Counted from the first letter of the stretch, positions 26,596-35,126 are shown. The stretch: 64,000 nucleotides of DNA from Winogradskyella endarachnes (GCF_009741275.1 NZ_WOWS01000002.1:762413-826412), one strand, 5' to 3'. Numbers and translations are program-made. Notes: generated from the sequence alone by a model not told the origin.

Positions 26596-27246
26596 TTATT
26601 CGTTCTGTTCTAAAGATTCTTTTTTGTTAAATTTAGATGTCTTTCTAAATATTAAAATAACAGAAAGTATTACCGCAAATACTATTGCCAAAACCCAATA
26701 TGGAGTAGTATTTTTTTGTTTTTCTATGATATCTAAAACTTCAATATTTGATTCGTTAATTATAAATTTAGCCTTAAAATTATTTTTATTGTATAGTTTT
26801 GCTCGAGCATTTAAGCCTTTATAGGCTATGGTGAAAAAGTTGTTTTGCTTTTCATTTTCTTGAAAGCAAATTGCTTTTACCTTTATTTCCCTTGGAGTAT
26901 CCTTAAGGTTATTTATTCGAAATTTTAAATCTGTTTGGTGACTTCCTAATTTTATTATTCCAGCACCAAAATTTAATTGTTGGTCATTTGCAAATATTAG
27001 GATATTTTCTTTTAAATATTTAATTAATAATTCTTTAAATTTATTCGGTTCAATAGAGCTTAAGTCTAATTCAGGATATTTTTTTAAAAATGCTTGTTCT
27101 ATTCCGTATTGTGATAAACTTATCTCTAAAATATTATTATTTTCAGTAAGGAATAGTTTAAAGCTAGATTGTTGCGGATTATGAGCAAAAGCAACACTTT
27201 GAAATAAAAAAAGGAAACCAAATAAAAGACTATTATTAAATTTCAT
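26596..27246 (-). CDS. Exported protein with C-terminal membrane anchor (DUF6702-like)
   Basis: 216 aa. A signal peptide (ending AFAH) is followed by an extracytoplasmic beta-rich domain (about 25-170), a single membrane helix (about 183-203) and a short basic cytoplasmic tail. The layout, including the NP..S-start and the YGIEQAF helix, resembles the DUF6702 family of exported proteins in Bacteroidota, a tentative match. It stands 71 nt downstream of the YHYH protein gene on the same strand, so the two may be one transcript. Confidence 0.6.
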   Translation of the reverse strand: MKFNNSLLFGFLFLFQSVAFAHNPQQSSFKLFLTENNNILEISLSQYGIEQAFLKKYPELDLSSIEPNKFKELLIKYLKENILIFANDQQLNFGAGIIKLGSHQTDLKFRINNLKDTPREIKVKAICFQENEKQNNFFTIAYKGLNARAKLYNKNNFKAKFIINESNIEVLDIIEKQKNTTPYWVLAIVFAVILSVILIFRKTSKFNKKESLEQNE

Positions 27247-27317
27247 AAAATATATTTTTATATTAAAAAGTAGTCAATAATAACACTCATTAACTACTTT
27301 TTAAATTTTTAATGTAT

Positions 27318-28355
27318 TTATTGGACACTAGAAAAGTTTTCACTAGCAACGTTAGCACCATATGTACAAGGTAATATATTTGTATAGCCAGTATCGCTAT
27401 TGCTATCTATAATGTTAGTAATATGATAATGATAAATACCGTCAGGAAATTCATCAGTTTCGTGTGTATGTCCATTACAATCATCTAAATCATCCGGTGT
27501 AGACCCATCATAATCTTCAGTACCATACATTGGGAAACCATCTCTTGCGTAACCTAGTATAGTATTACTAGATTGATCTATATAACTACAATTTACATTG
27601 GTGATGCCTTGATCTTCTAATAAATCATCAATTACCTGAGGGATTAGGTGGTAATGATATGGCCCATCAGGTTGTGGATGGCCACCACAACCATCTAAAC
27701 CAGGTATAGCAACACCAACTTGACTAGCAGATGATGGTGGTTGTTCTGCAAACGGAAAACCATCAAGAGAAATACCCCAATAATCTAAAGAATTTGTAGT
27801 TGTTTGTATTGTTGTTTTTACCGGATAAGCAGGAATGTAATACGTTATTAAATAGGACTCATCTAACTCAGCATCTAAACAAGAACCACTAATTCCTGAT
27901 CCTGCTTCTATGAAGCCAGATCCTGGTCCGCCAGCAGGTATTTGAATGTTTATTGTTCCGTCATCATTAATAATGTCATAACCATCAGTTGCGAAATCAG
28001 CCCATAAGTCATTATCTAAGGCACGTAATCCAGGATTAGTAATGCCATCAACACCATTATAAACACCTAATCCGCCAACTTCGCCTTCGTTTTCTGGGCA
28101 TATTACAGTTACGGTTTCTCTTATGTTTTCATAAACAACTTTGTAGCATTGTGTTACAGTACCATCAGACAGAGTGCAATCTACCAATTCAAAGTCACTG
28201 GTTCTAGAATATTCAGAAAACAAACTGGTATTTAATACTATAGTGCTTTCTTCAGACGATGAGTCACCGCCATCATTGTCATTTGAATCATCATTATTAC
28301 AGGCAAATAAGCCAATGGAGATAATTGCTAATGTAATGTAAGATCTTTTTATCAT
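27318..28355 (-). CDS. YHYH-domain lipoprotein
   Basis: 345 aa. The lipobox LFACN (Cys near residue 19) precedes a low-complexity Asp/Ser linker. The YHYH signature occurs twice, as PDGPYHYHLIPQ and DGIYHYHITN, with GCGGHPQPDG and DDCNGHTHETD blocks rich in His and Asp that suggest metal binding. YHYH proteins are secreted or surface lipoproteins whose role is unknown; a metal-linked role is inferred from the His clusters. Cysteines near the ends (DCTLSDGTVTQCY, LPCTYG) may form disulfides. Confidence 0.85.
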   Translation of the reverse strand: MIKRSYITLAIISIGLFACNNDDSNDNDGGDSSSEESTIVLNTSLFSEYSRTSDFELVDCTLSDGTVTQCYKVVYENIRETVTVICPENEGEVGGLGVYNGVDGITNPGLRALDNDLWADFATDGYDIINDDGTINIQIPAGGPGSGFIEAGSGISGSCLDAELDESYLITYYIPAYPVKTTIQTTTNSLDYWGISLDGFPFAEQPPSSASQVGVAIPGLDGCGGHPQPDGPYHYHLIPQVIDDLLEDQGITNVNCSYIDQSSNTILGYARDGFPMYGTEDYDGSTPDDLDDCNGHTHETDEFPDGIYHYHITNIIDSNSDTGYTNILPCTYGANVASENFSSVQ

Positions 28356-28767
28356 TTTAGTATGTTTTTATATTTAGACTATTTTTTTAAGATTTTCTTG
28401 TGTTCAATTTCAATATTTTTTATTTAAGTGATTTTCTTGGTTAATATTATTTGTACTTTTAATTATGAAGATTCTATTTTAAATGGCACTATCGAAGACT
28501 AAAAGAACTTGATGTTTTTTAGAAAAAGTAACGATTAAAATTTTAAAAAATTAAATCTTTTGTGAATCATCATTTTACAGAATAATTTTGATAAGTCAAA
28601 AATCACATTCTATTAACTTAACCTAGCAGGATGATTATTTTTAAAACTGTATACATGTTTTTGATTCAATAAAATTTAATCAATTAAAAACCATGTTAGA
28701 GTTGTGCTAAATACTTTTATAAACGCAGATAGATATTTATCTTTGTTTTAACTAATTAATTTAAAAA
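28356..28767. other. 412-nt divergent intergenic region
   Basis: It lies between the YHYH gene (minus) and the dehydrogenase (plus). It has a good -7 element at 28738-28745. The rest is very AT-rich with no ORF above about 30 codons, no RNA gene and no clear repeat. Confidence 0.5.
28738..28745 (+). promoter_or_regulatory. -7 element of the dehydrogenase promoter
   Basis: TATCTTTG, a full TAnnTTTG match, 22 nt before the ATG at 28768. No TTG at the expected -33 spacing. Confidence 0.55.
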
Positions 28768-29649
28768 ATGGAAAAACCTAAGATTGGATTTATAGGACTT
28801 GGCCTCATGGGAGGAAATATGGTTGAAAATCTACAAAAAAGAGGCTACGAATTAACAGTAATGGACCTTAATAAAGACGAAGTTGCAAAAGTTATTGCTC
28901 GTGGTAATGCAACTGAAGCAAGTTCTCCAAAAGAATTGGCTGAAAATAGTGATATCGTAATGTTTTGTCTTACAACATCTGCTGTTGTAGAAAAAATAGT
29001 TTACGGCGAAAACGGCGTGTTGGCTGGTATAAAGGAAGGTTCGGTATTAATAGATTTTGGTACTTCAATTCCGGCCTCTACTATTAAAATTGGTAAAGAC
29101 TTGGCTGAAAAAGGTGTTGGTATGATAGATGCACCTTTAGGACGTACACCTGCACATGCTAAAGATGGATTACTTAATATAATGGCAGCTGGTGATAAAG
29201 CTACATTTAATAAGGTAAAACCAGTATTAGATGAGCAAGGTGAAAATGTATTTTACTTAGGTAAACTTGGTGCTGGACATACAACAAAGTTAATTAATAA
29301 CTTTATGGGTATGACTACAGTTGTGGCCATGTCTCAAGCGTTTGCTGCTGCTAAATTAGCAGGTGTAGATGGGCAACAATTATATGATATTATGTCTGCA
29401 GGACCATCAAACTCACCGTTTATGAAGTTTACTAAAAACTACGCAGTAGATAATGTTAGTGATTTAGGATTCTCTATTGCTAATGCTAATAAAGATTTAG
29501 GATACTTTGTACAAATGATTGATGATTTAGGTTCAGTTTCAGATATCGCAAAAGCAACTTCTGGAAACCTTCAAGCTGCATTAGATGCAGGTATGGGAAG
29601 TGGTAATGTTCCTGAAATTTTTGATTATTTTACAAAATTGAAGAAATAA
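28768..29649 (+). CDS. Beta-hydroxyacid dehydrogenase (3-hydroxyisobutyrate dehydrogenase family)
   Basis: 293 aa. The Rossmann start GFIGLGLMGGNM binds NAD(P). The substrate motif DAPLGRTPAHAKDGLL aligns with the DAPVSGGxxgAxxGtL block, and its R-T-P instead of S-G-G resembles the YihU or sulfolactaldehyde-reductase-like branch rather than classical HIBADH. Lys174 in GHTTKLINNF is the catalytic lysine. It oxidises or reduces short 3-hydroxyacids or the corresponding aldehydes in the cytosol. The exact substrate cannot be read from sequence. It is a single-gene unit. Confidence 0.88.
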   Translation: MEKPKIGFIGLGLMGGNMVENLQKRGYELTVMDLNKDEVAKVIARGNATEASSPKELAENSDIVMFCLTTSAVVEKIVYGENGVLAGIKEGSVLIDFGTSIPASTIKIGKDLAEKGVGMIDAPLGRTPAHAKDGLLNIMAAGDKATFNKVKPVLDEQGENVFYLGKLGAGHTTKLINNFMGMTTVVAMSQAFAAAKLAGVDGQQLYDIMSAGPSNSPFMKFTKNYAVDNVSDLGFSIANANKDLGYFVQMIDDLGSVSDIAKATSGNLQAALDAGMGSGNVPEIFDYFTKLKK

Positions 29650-29752
29650 ATTGAGGTTGATTTCATTCCAAAGATAAACTTCAAAAGTATAGTCCTGGTG
29701 TATTAAAACCTAGTTCTAGTATTATGTTGTCTGTTTAATAAGATGATTTATT

Positions 29753-30640
29753 TTATAACGTAGTATTAACTATGTTGTAGTATCTAGACCATTGTTTTAA
29801 CATACCAGGATTTATAGTTATATCAATAAACAGTTCTGGACTAATAACATGTGGTAATCCCCAAACATTTACTTTATTCGTTTTAAAGTCTCCAGTTTCA
29901 CTAATTTTAATGTTGTTTTTACGGTTGCTTAATTCCCAACCAGCTTTTTCATAACTACTTCCGCTTAGGTTACTGAAAAAGAATTCTTTTTCAATTTGGT
30001 CTGTAAATTTTAATTGGTCTTTGCTAATAATTACTTTGTATTCAGGGTTTACGGTTTCTTCAAATAATTCTGGTTTTAAGGCAAACGGAAAATTCAATTC
30101 GTAATTATCATTTATCGGTTCATTATTTATTGCTATAAAATTATGAACATATTCATCTGTAATAATGAGTTTTTTGCCTGTGTTTTTTAGTTTGTAATTT
30201 ATGGTAAAACCTTCCTCTTGTAATTCTATTTCCTTAGATAAAACATAAGCGTAACCATTTATAGATTCAGATTTACAGTTTATAGTAATCTTGTTATTAT
30301 CCGTTTTTACAGTGAACTCAGCGGGTTTAATTTCAAATTTATGCAGAAAATTATACGTGTCTTCTGTCTTTTTTAATAAGCCAACGCCAATCTTATGAAA
30401 CCAACCACCAATTTTAGCATCTTTAAATCCAAGAGCAGTATTTATACCAAATTCATTATAAAAACCTTGACCTAAACTCCTTTTACTTTTGCTTTTAGGA
30501 TTTTCTAAAGCTGAAATTACAATGTTTTTAAATTTAAAAGAGGATATTTTTCCTGAATAATCAAAACGAGATGCATTATAGCCTTCGTGTGGTAAATCTA
30601 TATGCATTTCAATAGCGTTATTTTTTAAGATATGTGGCAT
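29753..30640 (-). CDS. Aldose-epimerase-like protein (galactose mutarotase-like fold)
   Basis: 295 aa with no signal peptide. The beta-sandwich pattern of the mutarotase superfamily appears, with EYVHNFIAIN near residue 165 placing a candidate catalytic His, and SRFDYSGKISSF near the N-terminus. The C-terminal GxPHVISPELFIDITINPG block resembles the end of YeaD/GalM-like proteins, where a carboxylate pairs with the His. Canonical GalM motifs are weak, so it may be a divergent mutarotase or a non-enzymatic relative. It is monocistronic. Confidence 0.6.
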   Translation of the reverse strand: MPHILKNNAIEMHIDLPHEGYNASRFDYSGKISSFKFKNIVISALENPKSKSKRSLGQGFYNEFGINTALGFKDAKIGGWFHKIGVGLLKKTEDTYNFLHKFEIKPAEFTVKTDNNKITINCKSESINGYAYVLSKEIELQEEGFTINYKLKNTGKKLIITDEYVHNFIAINNEPINDNYELNFPFALKPELFEETVNPEYKVIISKDQLKFTDQIEKEFFFSNLSGSSYEKAGWELSNRKNNIKISETGDFKTNKVNVWGLPHVISPELFIDITINPGMLKQWSRYYNIVNTTL

Positions 30641-30817
30641 GTTTCAATGTTCTGTCTATAAACAAGCGAAGTTAGGTTTTTAGTTGAAAATTAGAAACTA
30701 AAATTAAGTGCTATATGGGAATTTTAGCTTAGTTGCTAAGATTCTTAAAGTTTTCCCAATTTAGTATTTGCATCAATATCATAATCATTTGCGCTAAACA
30801 GAAGCTTCTCTTCTATG

Positions 30818-30825
30818 TAATTTTG
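30818..30825 (+). promoter_or_regulatory. -7 element of the yqaE operon promoter
   Basis: TAATTTTG, a full TAnnTTTG match, 24 nt before the ATG at 30850. The nearest TTG (30790-30792) is too far for an ideal -33. Confidence 0.5.
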
Positions 30826-30849
30826 TAATGAACCAATAAAATACATAAG

Positions 30850-31005
30850 ATGTCATTATTAACAATTATTCTCAGTATTCTTTTACCACCTTTAGCAGTT
30901 TTTTTAAAGCATGGAGTAGGTACAGAATTTCTAATAAGTATTCTATTAACATTAATTGGATGGTTACCTGGAGTTATTTATGCATTTTATGTTAATAGTA
31001 AATAA
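30850..31005 (+). CDS. YqaE/Pmp3-family small membrane protein
   Basis: 51 aa, start MSLLTIILSILLPPLAVFL. The family shape is plain: helix 1 with the invariant double proline (LPP) and a gap, then GVGTEFLISILLTLIGWLPGVIYAF, the second helix with W-L-P-G-xxYA. Members (Pmp3, YqaE) are inner-membrane proteins induced by salt or stress. The gene starts 25 nt after a good -7 element and ends 8 nt before the NmrA-like gene, so it leads that operon. It is a real gene despite its size. Confidence 0.92.
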   Translation: MSLLTIILSILLPPLAVFLKHGVGTEFLISILLTLIGWLPGVIYAFYVNSK

Positions 31006-31013
31006 ATAGAAAC

Positions 31014-31670
31014 ATGGAAAATATATTAATAGCAGGTGCCAATGGTACTACAGGAAAAAAAATAGTAAATCTTTTAAAAGCGTCGCAATACTTTAATCCT
31101 ATTGCTATGGTTAGAAAAGAAGAACAGTTAGAACAATTTAAAGTTGATGGTGTAGAGACTGTATTAGCAGACCTAACTAAAGATTTAACAAAAGCAATTA
31201 AAAATATTGATAAAGTGATATTTGCGGCAGGTTCTGGAGGGGAAAATGTAGTTGAAGTCGATCAGGAAGGTGCAAAACGATTAATAGATGTTTCAAAAAT
31301 GGCGGACGTTAAAAAGTTTGTAATGTTAAGCTCTATGGGTGCTGATAATCCAGAAGCTATTGAAGGTATGGTAGATTACATGAAAGCCAAGCAAAATGCA
31401 GACGAACATTTAAGAAATAGTGAATTAAACTATACCATTGTAAGACCAGGAACTTTAAATAATTCTGAAGGACAAGGAAAAATTAAATTGAGCGAAAAAT
31501 TAAACGAACAAGGCGAAATTAGTAGGGCAGATGTAGCCCAAACACTTGTAAGAGTTTTGCATGATGATGCGCCAAACAATACAATTTTTGAAATTTTACA
31601 AGGCGAAACCTTAATAGGTGAAGCTATAAATACAATACAAATGAATGAGTTAAATATGAGTGTAAATTAG
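31014..31670 (+). CDS. NmrA/SDR-family NAD(P)-binding protein
   Basis: 218 aa. The nucleotide loop GANGTTGKKIV is at the N-terminus. AAGSGGENVVEVDQEGAKRLID and VKKFVMLSSMGADNP follow the NAD(P)-dependent epimerase or atypical SDR pattern, and NYTIVRPGTLNNSEG is the typical C-terminal motif. The catalytic YxxxK is only partly represented (MVDYMKAKQNAD). Such proteins are oxidoreductases or NAD(P)-sensing regulators. It is the second gene after yqaE, and the PfpI gene follows 74 nt later, so a general-stress function is a reasonable guess. Confidence 0.85.
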   Translation: MENILIAGANGTTGKKIVNLLKASQYFNPIAMVRKEEQLEQFKVDGVETVLADLTKDLTKAIKNIDKVIFAAGSGGENVVEVDQEGAKRLIDVSKMADVKKFVMLSSMGADNPEAIEGMVDYMKAKQNADEHLRNSELNYTIVRPGTLNNSEGQGKIKLSEKLNEQGEISRADVAQTLVRVLHDDAPNNTIFEILQGETLIGEAINTIQMNELNMSVN

Positions 31671-31744
31671 GGTTTGCCTATAGTCTTAAAAAATTATTAC
31701 AGAAAGAATAAAAGTTAAACACAAATTAAAACACATATACAGAA

Positions 31745-32305
31745 ATGGAAAATTTAAATAAAAAAACAGTAGCAATTTTAGCAACAAACGGATTTGAAGA
31801 AAGCGAATTAAGAGAGCCTAAAAAGGCTTTGGAAAACGCAGGTGCAAACGTGGATATTGTATCCTTAGAATCTGGAGAAATTAAAGGTTGGGCTGATGGA
31901 AATTGGAGTAACTCTTATAAAGTAGACAAGACTTTAAATGAAGTAAGTCAAAATGATTATAATGCCTTAATGTTACCAGGAGGACAAATAAATCCTGATA
32001 TTTTGAGGAAAAACAAAGATGCTGTAAATTTTGTGAAATCATTTTTTGAAAATCACAAACCAGTAGCAGCCATTTGCCATGCGCCTTGGTTGTTAGCGGA
32101 AGCTGGTGTAATTAAAGATAGAAAAGTAACCTCTTATGATTCTATTAAAACCGATTTAATTAATGCAGGTGCCAATTGGGTAGATGAAGAAGTTGTGGTC
32201 GATTCTGGGTTAGTAACCAGTCGTTCACCAGAAGATTTACCAGCATTTAATGCGAAATTAGTAGAAGAGGTTTATGAAGGTAAACACGAGGCGCAAGTTG
32301 CCTAA
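31745..32305 (+). CDS. PfpI/DJ-1-family protein (type 1 glutamine amidotransferase-like)
   Basis: 186 aa. The nucleophile elbow AAICHAPWLLAEAG holds Cys111, and the earlier block ATNGFEESELREPKK has the Glu that tunes it. The C-terminal region is typical (SRSPEDLPAFNAKLVEE). This is the YhbO/PfpI branch, reported as a cysteine peptidase, a deglycase or a chaperone, with the true activity debated. It is probably co-expressed with the upstream YqaE and NmrA-like genes and ends at a strong terminator. Confidence 0.9.
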   Translation: MENLNKKTVAILATNGFEESELREPKKALENAGANVDIVSLESGEIKGWADGNWSNSYKVDKTLNEVSQNDYNALMLPGGQINPDILRKNKDAVNFVKSFFENHKPVAAICHAPWLLAEAGVIKDRKVTSYDSIKTDLINAGANWVDEEVVVDSGLVTSRSPEDLPAFNAKLVEEVYEGKHEAQVA

Positions 32306-32332
32306 TATAAAAATAGCTTTGAGAAAGAAAGT

Positions 32333-32363
32333 AAAGGAGATACCTACAGTGTCTCCTTTTTTT
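32333..32363 (+). terminator. Rho-independent terminator after the PfpI gene
   Basis: An 11-bp stem (AAAGGAGATAC with GTGTCTCCTTT, one G-T pair) and seven Ts. It closes the yqaE-NmrA-PfpI unit and faces the recG 3' end. Confidence 0.9.
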
Positions 32364-32366
32364 GTT

Positions 32367-34904
32367 TCAACTTATGTAGTTCCAAATGTTTTTAAACTTA
32401 CTCATTTGGCGGTAAGTAAAAAGAATCATTTTATGGTCTGGTAAAGCTAGGCTTGGGTCGGTTTTAAGTACGTTTTTAGCATAGTAACGTGCTTGTTCTA
32501 ATATATCCTTGTCTTTTACAATATCTGCAATTCTAAGATTTAATACACCACTTTGTTGTGTTCCCATAATGTCACCTGGTCCGCGTAGTTTTAAATCCAC
32601 TTCGGCAATTTCAAAACCATCGCTACTGCGTACCATTGTTTCTAATCTTGTTTTACTGTCTTGGCTAAGTTTATGGCTGGTCATTAAAATACAATAACTT
32701 TGTTCTGCACCTCTACCAACACGTCCGCGTAACTGATGCAATTGCGATAAGCCAAAACGTTCAGCGCTCTCAATTATCATTACAGACGCATTTGGAACAT
32801 TTACACCAACTTCAATAACGGTTGTGGCTACCATAATTTGGGTTTCTCCGTTTGCAAAACGTTGCATCTCATAATCCTTGTCTGCAGGTTTCATTTTTCC
32901 GTGTACAATAGATATTTGATAATCTGGCATTGGGAATTCTCTAGAGACACTTTCATAACCATCCATCAAATCTTTATAATCCATTTTTTCGCTTTCCTGA
33001 ATTAATGGATAGACAATATAGATTTGTCGGCCTAAAGCAATTTCGTCTTTCATAAACTTGAAAACTTTAAGTCGATTATTGTCATATCTATGAACCGTTT
33101 TTATAGGTTTTCTTCCGGCTGGTAATTCGTCAATAATTGAAATGTCTAGGTCACCATAAACAGACATCGCCAAGGTTCTCGGAATTGGTGTTGCAGTCAT
33201 GACAAGAATATGTGGTGGGATAAAAGCTCCTCTAATCTCCTCAGAGGGGAGACTTTTCAAAGTTTCCTGAATTTTATTTAAAACATTATCTATACTCCCT
33301 ATGACTTCTTCGTTCTTAAAACGAATCACTTTAAACCCTAAATCCTTTAAAATTAGCGTTCTGATTTCATTAATTTCAGTTTGTTCTAAACTATTGTGAT
33401 AACCTCCATCAACTTCTACAACTAAGTTTTTTTCAAGGTTTACAAAATCTACAATAAATTCATCAATAATATGTTGTCTTCTAAATTTGGTATCTAGCTT
33501 TTTTGCTCTCAAACATTCCCATAAAATACGTTCAGCTTCAGTGCTATTGTTTTTGTTTTCATGCTGAAATTCTTTCATTAAATTATAAGTCGATGGACGA
33601 GCAGTTTTATATTTTTTTAGAACAGCTCTGGCTGCCTCCTTTTGGGAGGATTGAGGAGGGCTTTTTTTCCATAATTTTGACCTTTGTGCAACTCCAAATC
33701 GATGTTGCTCATCAATAATTGCGAGTCCTAAATTCTTAAATTTTACTTTATCTTCAAGAAGCGCGTGTGTGCCAATTAAGAGTTGTAAACTCCCGTTTTC
33801 TAAATTTTCATGAATAATTTTTCGTTCTGAAGTTTTAGTTGAGCCAGTGAGTAATGAAATACTGATTCCTAATGGTTTACATAGCTCACTTAAACCTTGG
33901 TAGTGTTGAACTGACAAAATAGCAGTAGGCGCCATGAGGCAGCATTGAAAACCATTGTCAAGTCCCATGAGTATTGACATAAAGGCTACAATGGTCTTAC
34001 CAGAACCTACATCGCCTTGTAAAAGCCGATTCATTTGGGCATTACTACCCAAATCGTTTCTAATTTCTTTTAAAACGCGTTTCTGTGCATTGGTTAAATC
34101 AAAGGGTAAATGCTCTTTATAGAACGTATTAAAATAGTTGCCAACTTTATCAAAAGTAAAGCCTTTTATTTTAGATTTATGAATAAGATTTTTAATAATT
34201 AATTGCAGTTGAATGTAAAATAATTCTTCAAACTTTAATCTAAATTTTGCTCTTGCTAAAAGCTTTGGTGTCTTAGGGAAATGAATATTAAAAAGGGCTT
34301 CTGATTTTGAAATTAATTTTAATTCTTTCAAAATAGAATCTGGTAATGTTTCAGAAAATCGACCTTTAGTTTCCAAAAATAATTGCTGCATTATTTTGGA
34401 AGTTACTTTGTTTGTAATGCCTTTATTCGATAATTTTTCAGTTGAAGGATATATAGCTTGCATGGCAGAACGTAGATTACTTTCGTGATCTTTTTTTAAT
34501 TCTATTTCAGGGTGAGGCATGCTGTATTTTCCACCAAACCAATTCGTTTTTCCAAAAATTACATAGGTCTGTCCAGGTTTAAGACTTTCTCTAATCCATT
34601 TTTGACCACGAAACCAAACCAATTCCATTTGTCCTGTGTCATCTCTAAAGTTAGCAACTAAGCGTTTACCACGTTTTTGTGCCACCTCTTTAAAACCCAT
34701 TAATTTTCCTATAATCTGCACTTCGGCACCATTGCGTTGTAACTGATTTATTTTATAATATTGAGTTTTGTCTATATATCTATTTGGGAATAGGTTGATG
34801 AGGTCTTGATACGTGTGTATACCTAACTCCGAACGCAATACATCTGCGCGGTTTGGGCCAACACCTTTGAGGTAATCAATGGGAGTTTGTAAATTCACAC
34901 TCAT
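32367..34904 (-). CDS. recG: ATP-dependent DNA helicase RecG with an in-frame DUF559 nuclease-like insertion
   Basis: 845 aa against about 700 for ordinary RecG. The wedge/OB domain (about 1-240) is normal. Helicase motif I (QGDVGSGKT) and motif II (IIDEQHRFGVAQR) are intact. Between motif II (ending KLWKK, about residue 414) and motif III (VMTATPIPRTLAMS) lies an extra segment, residues about 415-561, with DUF559 features: EAERILWECLRAKKL, KFRRQHIIDEFIVDF and LVVEVDGGYH. Motifs IV-VI and the C-terminus (TTVIEVGVNVPNA, QLRGRVGRG) are normal. RecG reverses stalled forks and branch-migrates Holliday junctions. Whether the helicase works with this loop is unknown; the frame is open throughout. 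Confidence 0.95.
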   Translation of the reverse strand: MSVNLQTPIDYLKGVGPNRADVLRSELGIHTYQDLINLFPNRYIDKTQYYKINQLQRNGAEVQIIGKLMGFKEVAQKRGKRLVANFRDDTGQMELVWFRGQKWIRESLKPGQTYVIFGKTNWFGGKYSMPHPEIELKKDHESNLRSAMQAIYPSTEKLSNKGITNKVTSKIMQQLFLETKGRFSETLPDSILKELKLISKSEALFNIHFPKTPKLLARAKFRLKFEELFYIQLQLIIKNLIHKSKIKGFTFDKVGNYFNTFYKEHLPFDLTNAQKRVLKEIRNDLGSNAQMNRLLQGDVGSGKTIVAFMSILMGLDNGFQCCLMAPTAILSVQHYQGLSELCKPLGISISLLTGSTKTSERKIIHENLENGSLQLLIGTHALLEDKVKFKNLGLAIIDEQHRFGVAQRSKLWKKSPPQSSQKEAARAVLKKYKTARPSTYNLMKEFQHENKNNSTEAERILWECLRAKKLDTKFRRQHIIDEFIVDFVNLEKNLVVEVDGGYHNSLEQTEINEIRTLILKDLGFKVIRFKNEEVIGSIDNVLNKIQETLKSLPSEEIRGAFIPPHILVMTATPIPRTLAMSVYGDLDISIIDELPAGRKPIKTVHRYDNNRLKVFKFMKDEIALGRQIYIVYPLIQESEKMDYKDLMDGYESVSREFPMPDYQISIVHGKMKPADKDYEMQRFANGETQIMVATTVIEVGVNVPNASVMIIESAERFGLSQLHQLRGRVGRGAEQSYCILMTSHKLSQDSKTRLETMVRSSDGFEIAEVDLKLRGPGDIMGTQQSGVLNLRIADIVKDKDILEQARYYAKNVLKTDPSLALPDHKMILFTYRQMSKFKNIWNYIS
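33222..33252 (+). repeat. Terminal inverted repeat of the recG insertion, left end
   Basis: Starts AAAAGCTCCTCTAATCTCC and continues into a small hairpin (TCTCC at 33236-33240 with GGAGA at 33248-33252). It aligns with the reverse complement of the right end with a few mismatches and small gaps. Confidence 0.55.
33635..33667 (-). repeat. Terminal inverted repeat of the recG insertion, right end
   Basis: Read on the minus strand it starts AAAAAAAGCCCTCCTCAATC and includes the hairpin CCTCC/GGAGG (33635-33649). It matches the left end imperfectly. Confidence 0.55.
33660..33662 (-). other. Approximate upstream junction of the recG insertion
   Basis: First codon (AGC, Ser415) after the KLWKK sequence of motif II. 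The downstream junction is near 33222, before IPPH. Confidence 0.5.
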
Positions 34905-34921
34905 AATTGCGAATTTAATTA

Positions 34922-34941
34922 ATTCCTACGAAAGCAGGAAT
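34922..34941. repeat. REP-like hairpin ATTCCTACGAAAGCAGGAAT
   Basis: 20-nt imperfect palindrome with a GAAA loop, just upstream of recG. A related hairpin is at 19904-19921, and a weaker one (CTGC-TAAG-GCAG) lies at 34994-35005. The pattern recalls small dispersed palindromes in flavobacterial intergenic DNA. Confidence 0.5.
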
Positions 34942-35126
34942 CCCATTGTTTGAAGAATTAAACTTTGTTTTGCTTAGTTGTGCTCTGTTATACCTGCTAA
35001 GGCAGAAATCTTTTAATCTTAGATATTAATGTGTAAATTCTATAATTTTATGTTATTTCTATGAGCTAACTTTTAGTAATGGTATAAAATCTCTATTTTG
35101 GTCTTATTCTTGTTTTATATCTATTT

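Larger units (their letters stand above)
33222..33662 (-). mobile_element. DUF559 coding insertion inside recG
   Basis: 441 nt, exactly 147 codons, with no counterpart in ordinary RecG. Its product is the RecG residues 415-561 described under recG: a Vsr-like PD-(D/E)XK fold with candidate metal ligands in the FIVDF and VEVDGGYH blocks. Its ends carry imperfect inverted repeats (33222-33252 and 33635-33667). No intein splice blocks are visible: no Cys or Ser first residue with an A block, and no His-Asn end. The boundaries are set by comparison with the remembered RecG motif II-III spacing and are accurate to a few residues. Confidence 0.7.

Noticed and set aside
33222..33662. An intein in recG
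   Set aside because: There is no Cys or Ser at the N-terminal junction with an intein A block and no terminal His-Asn, so protein splicing is not supported.
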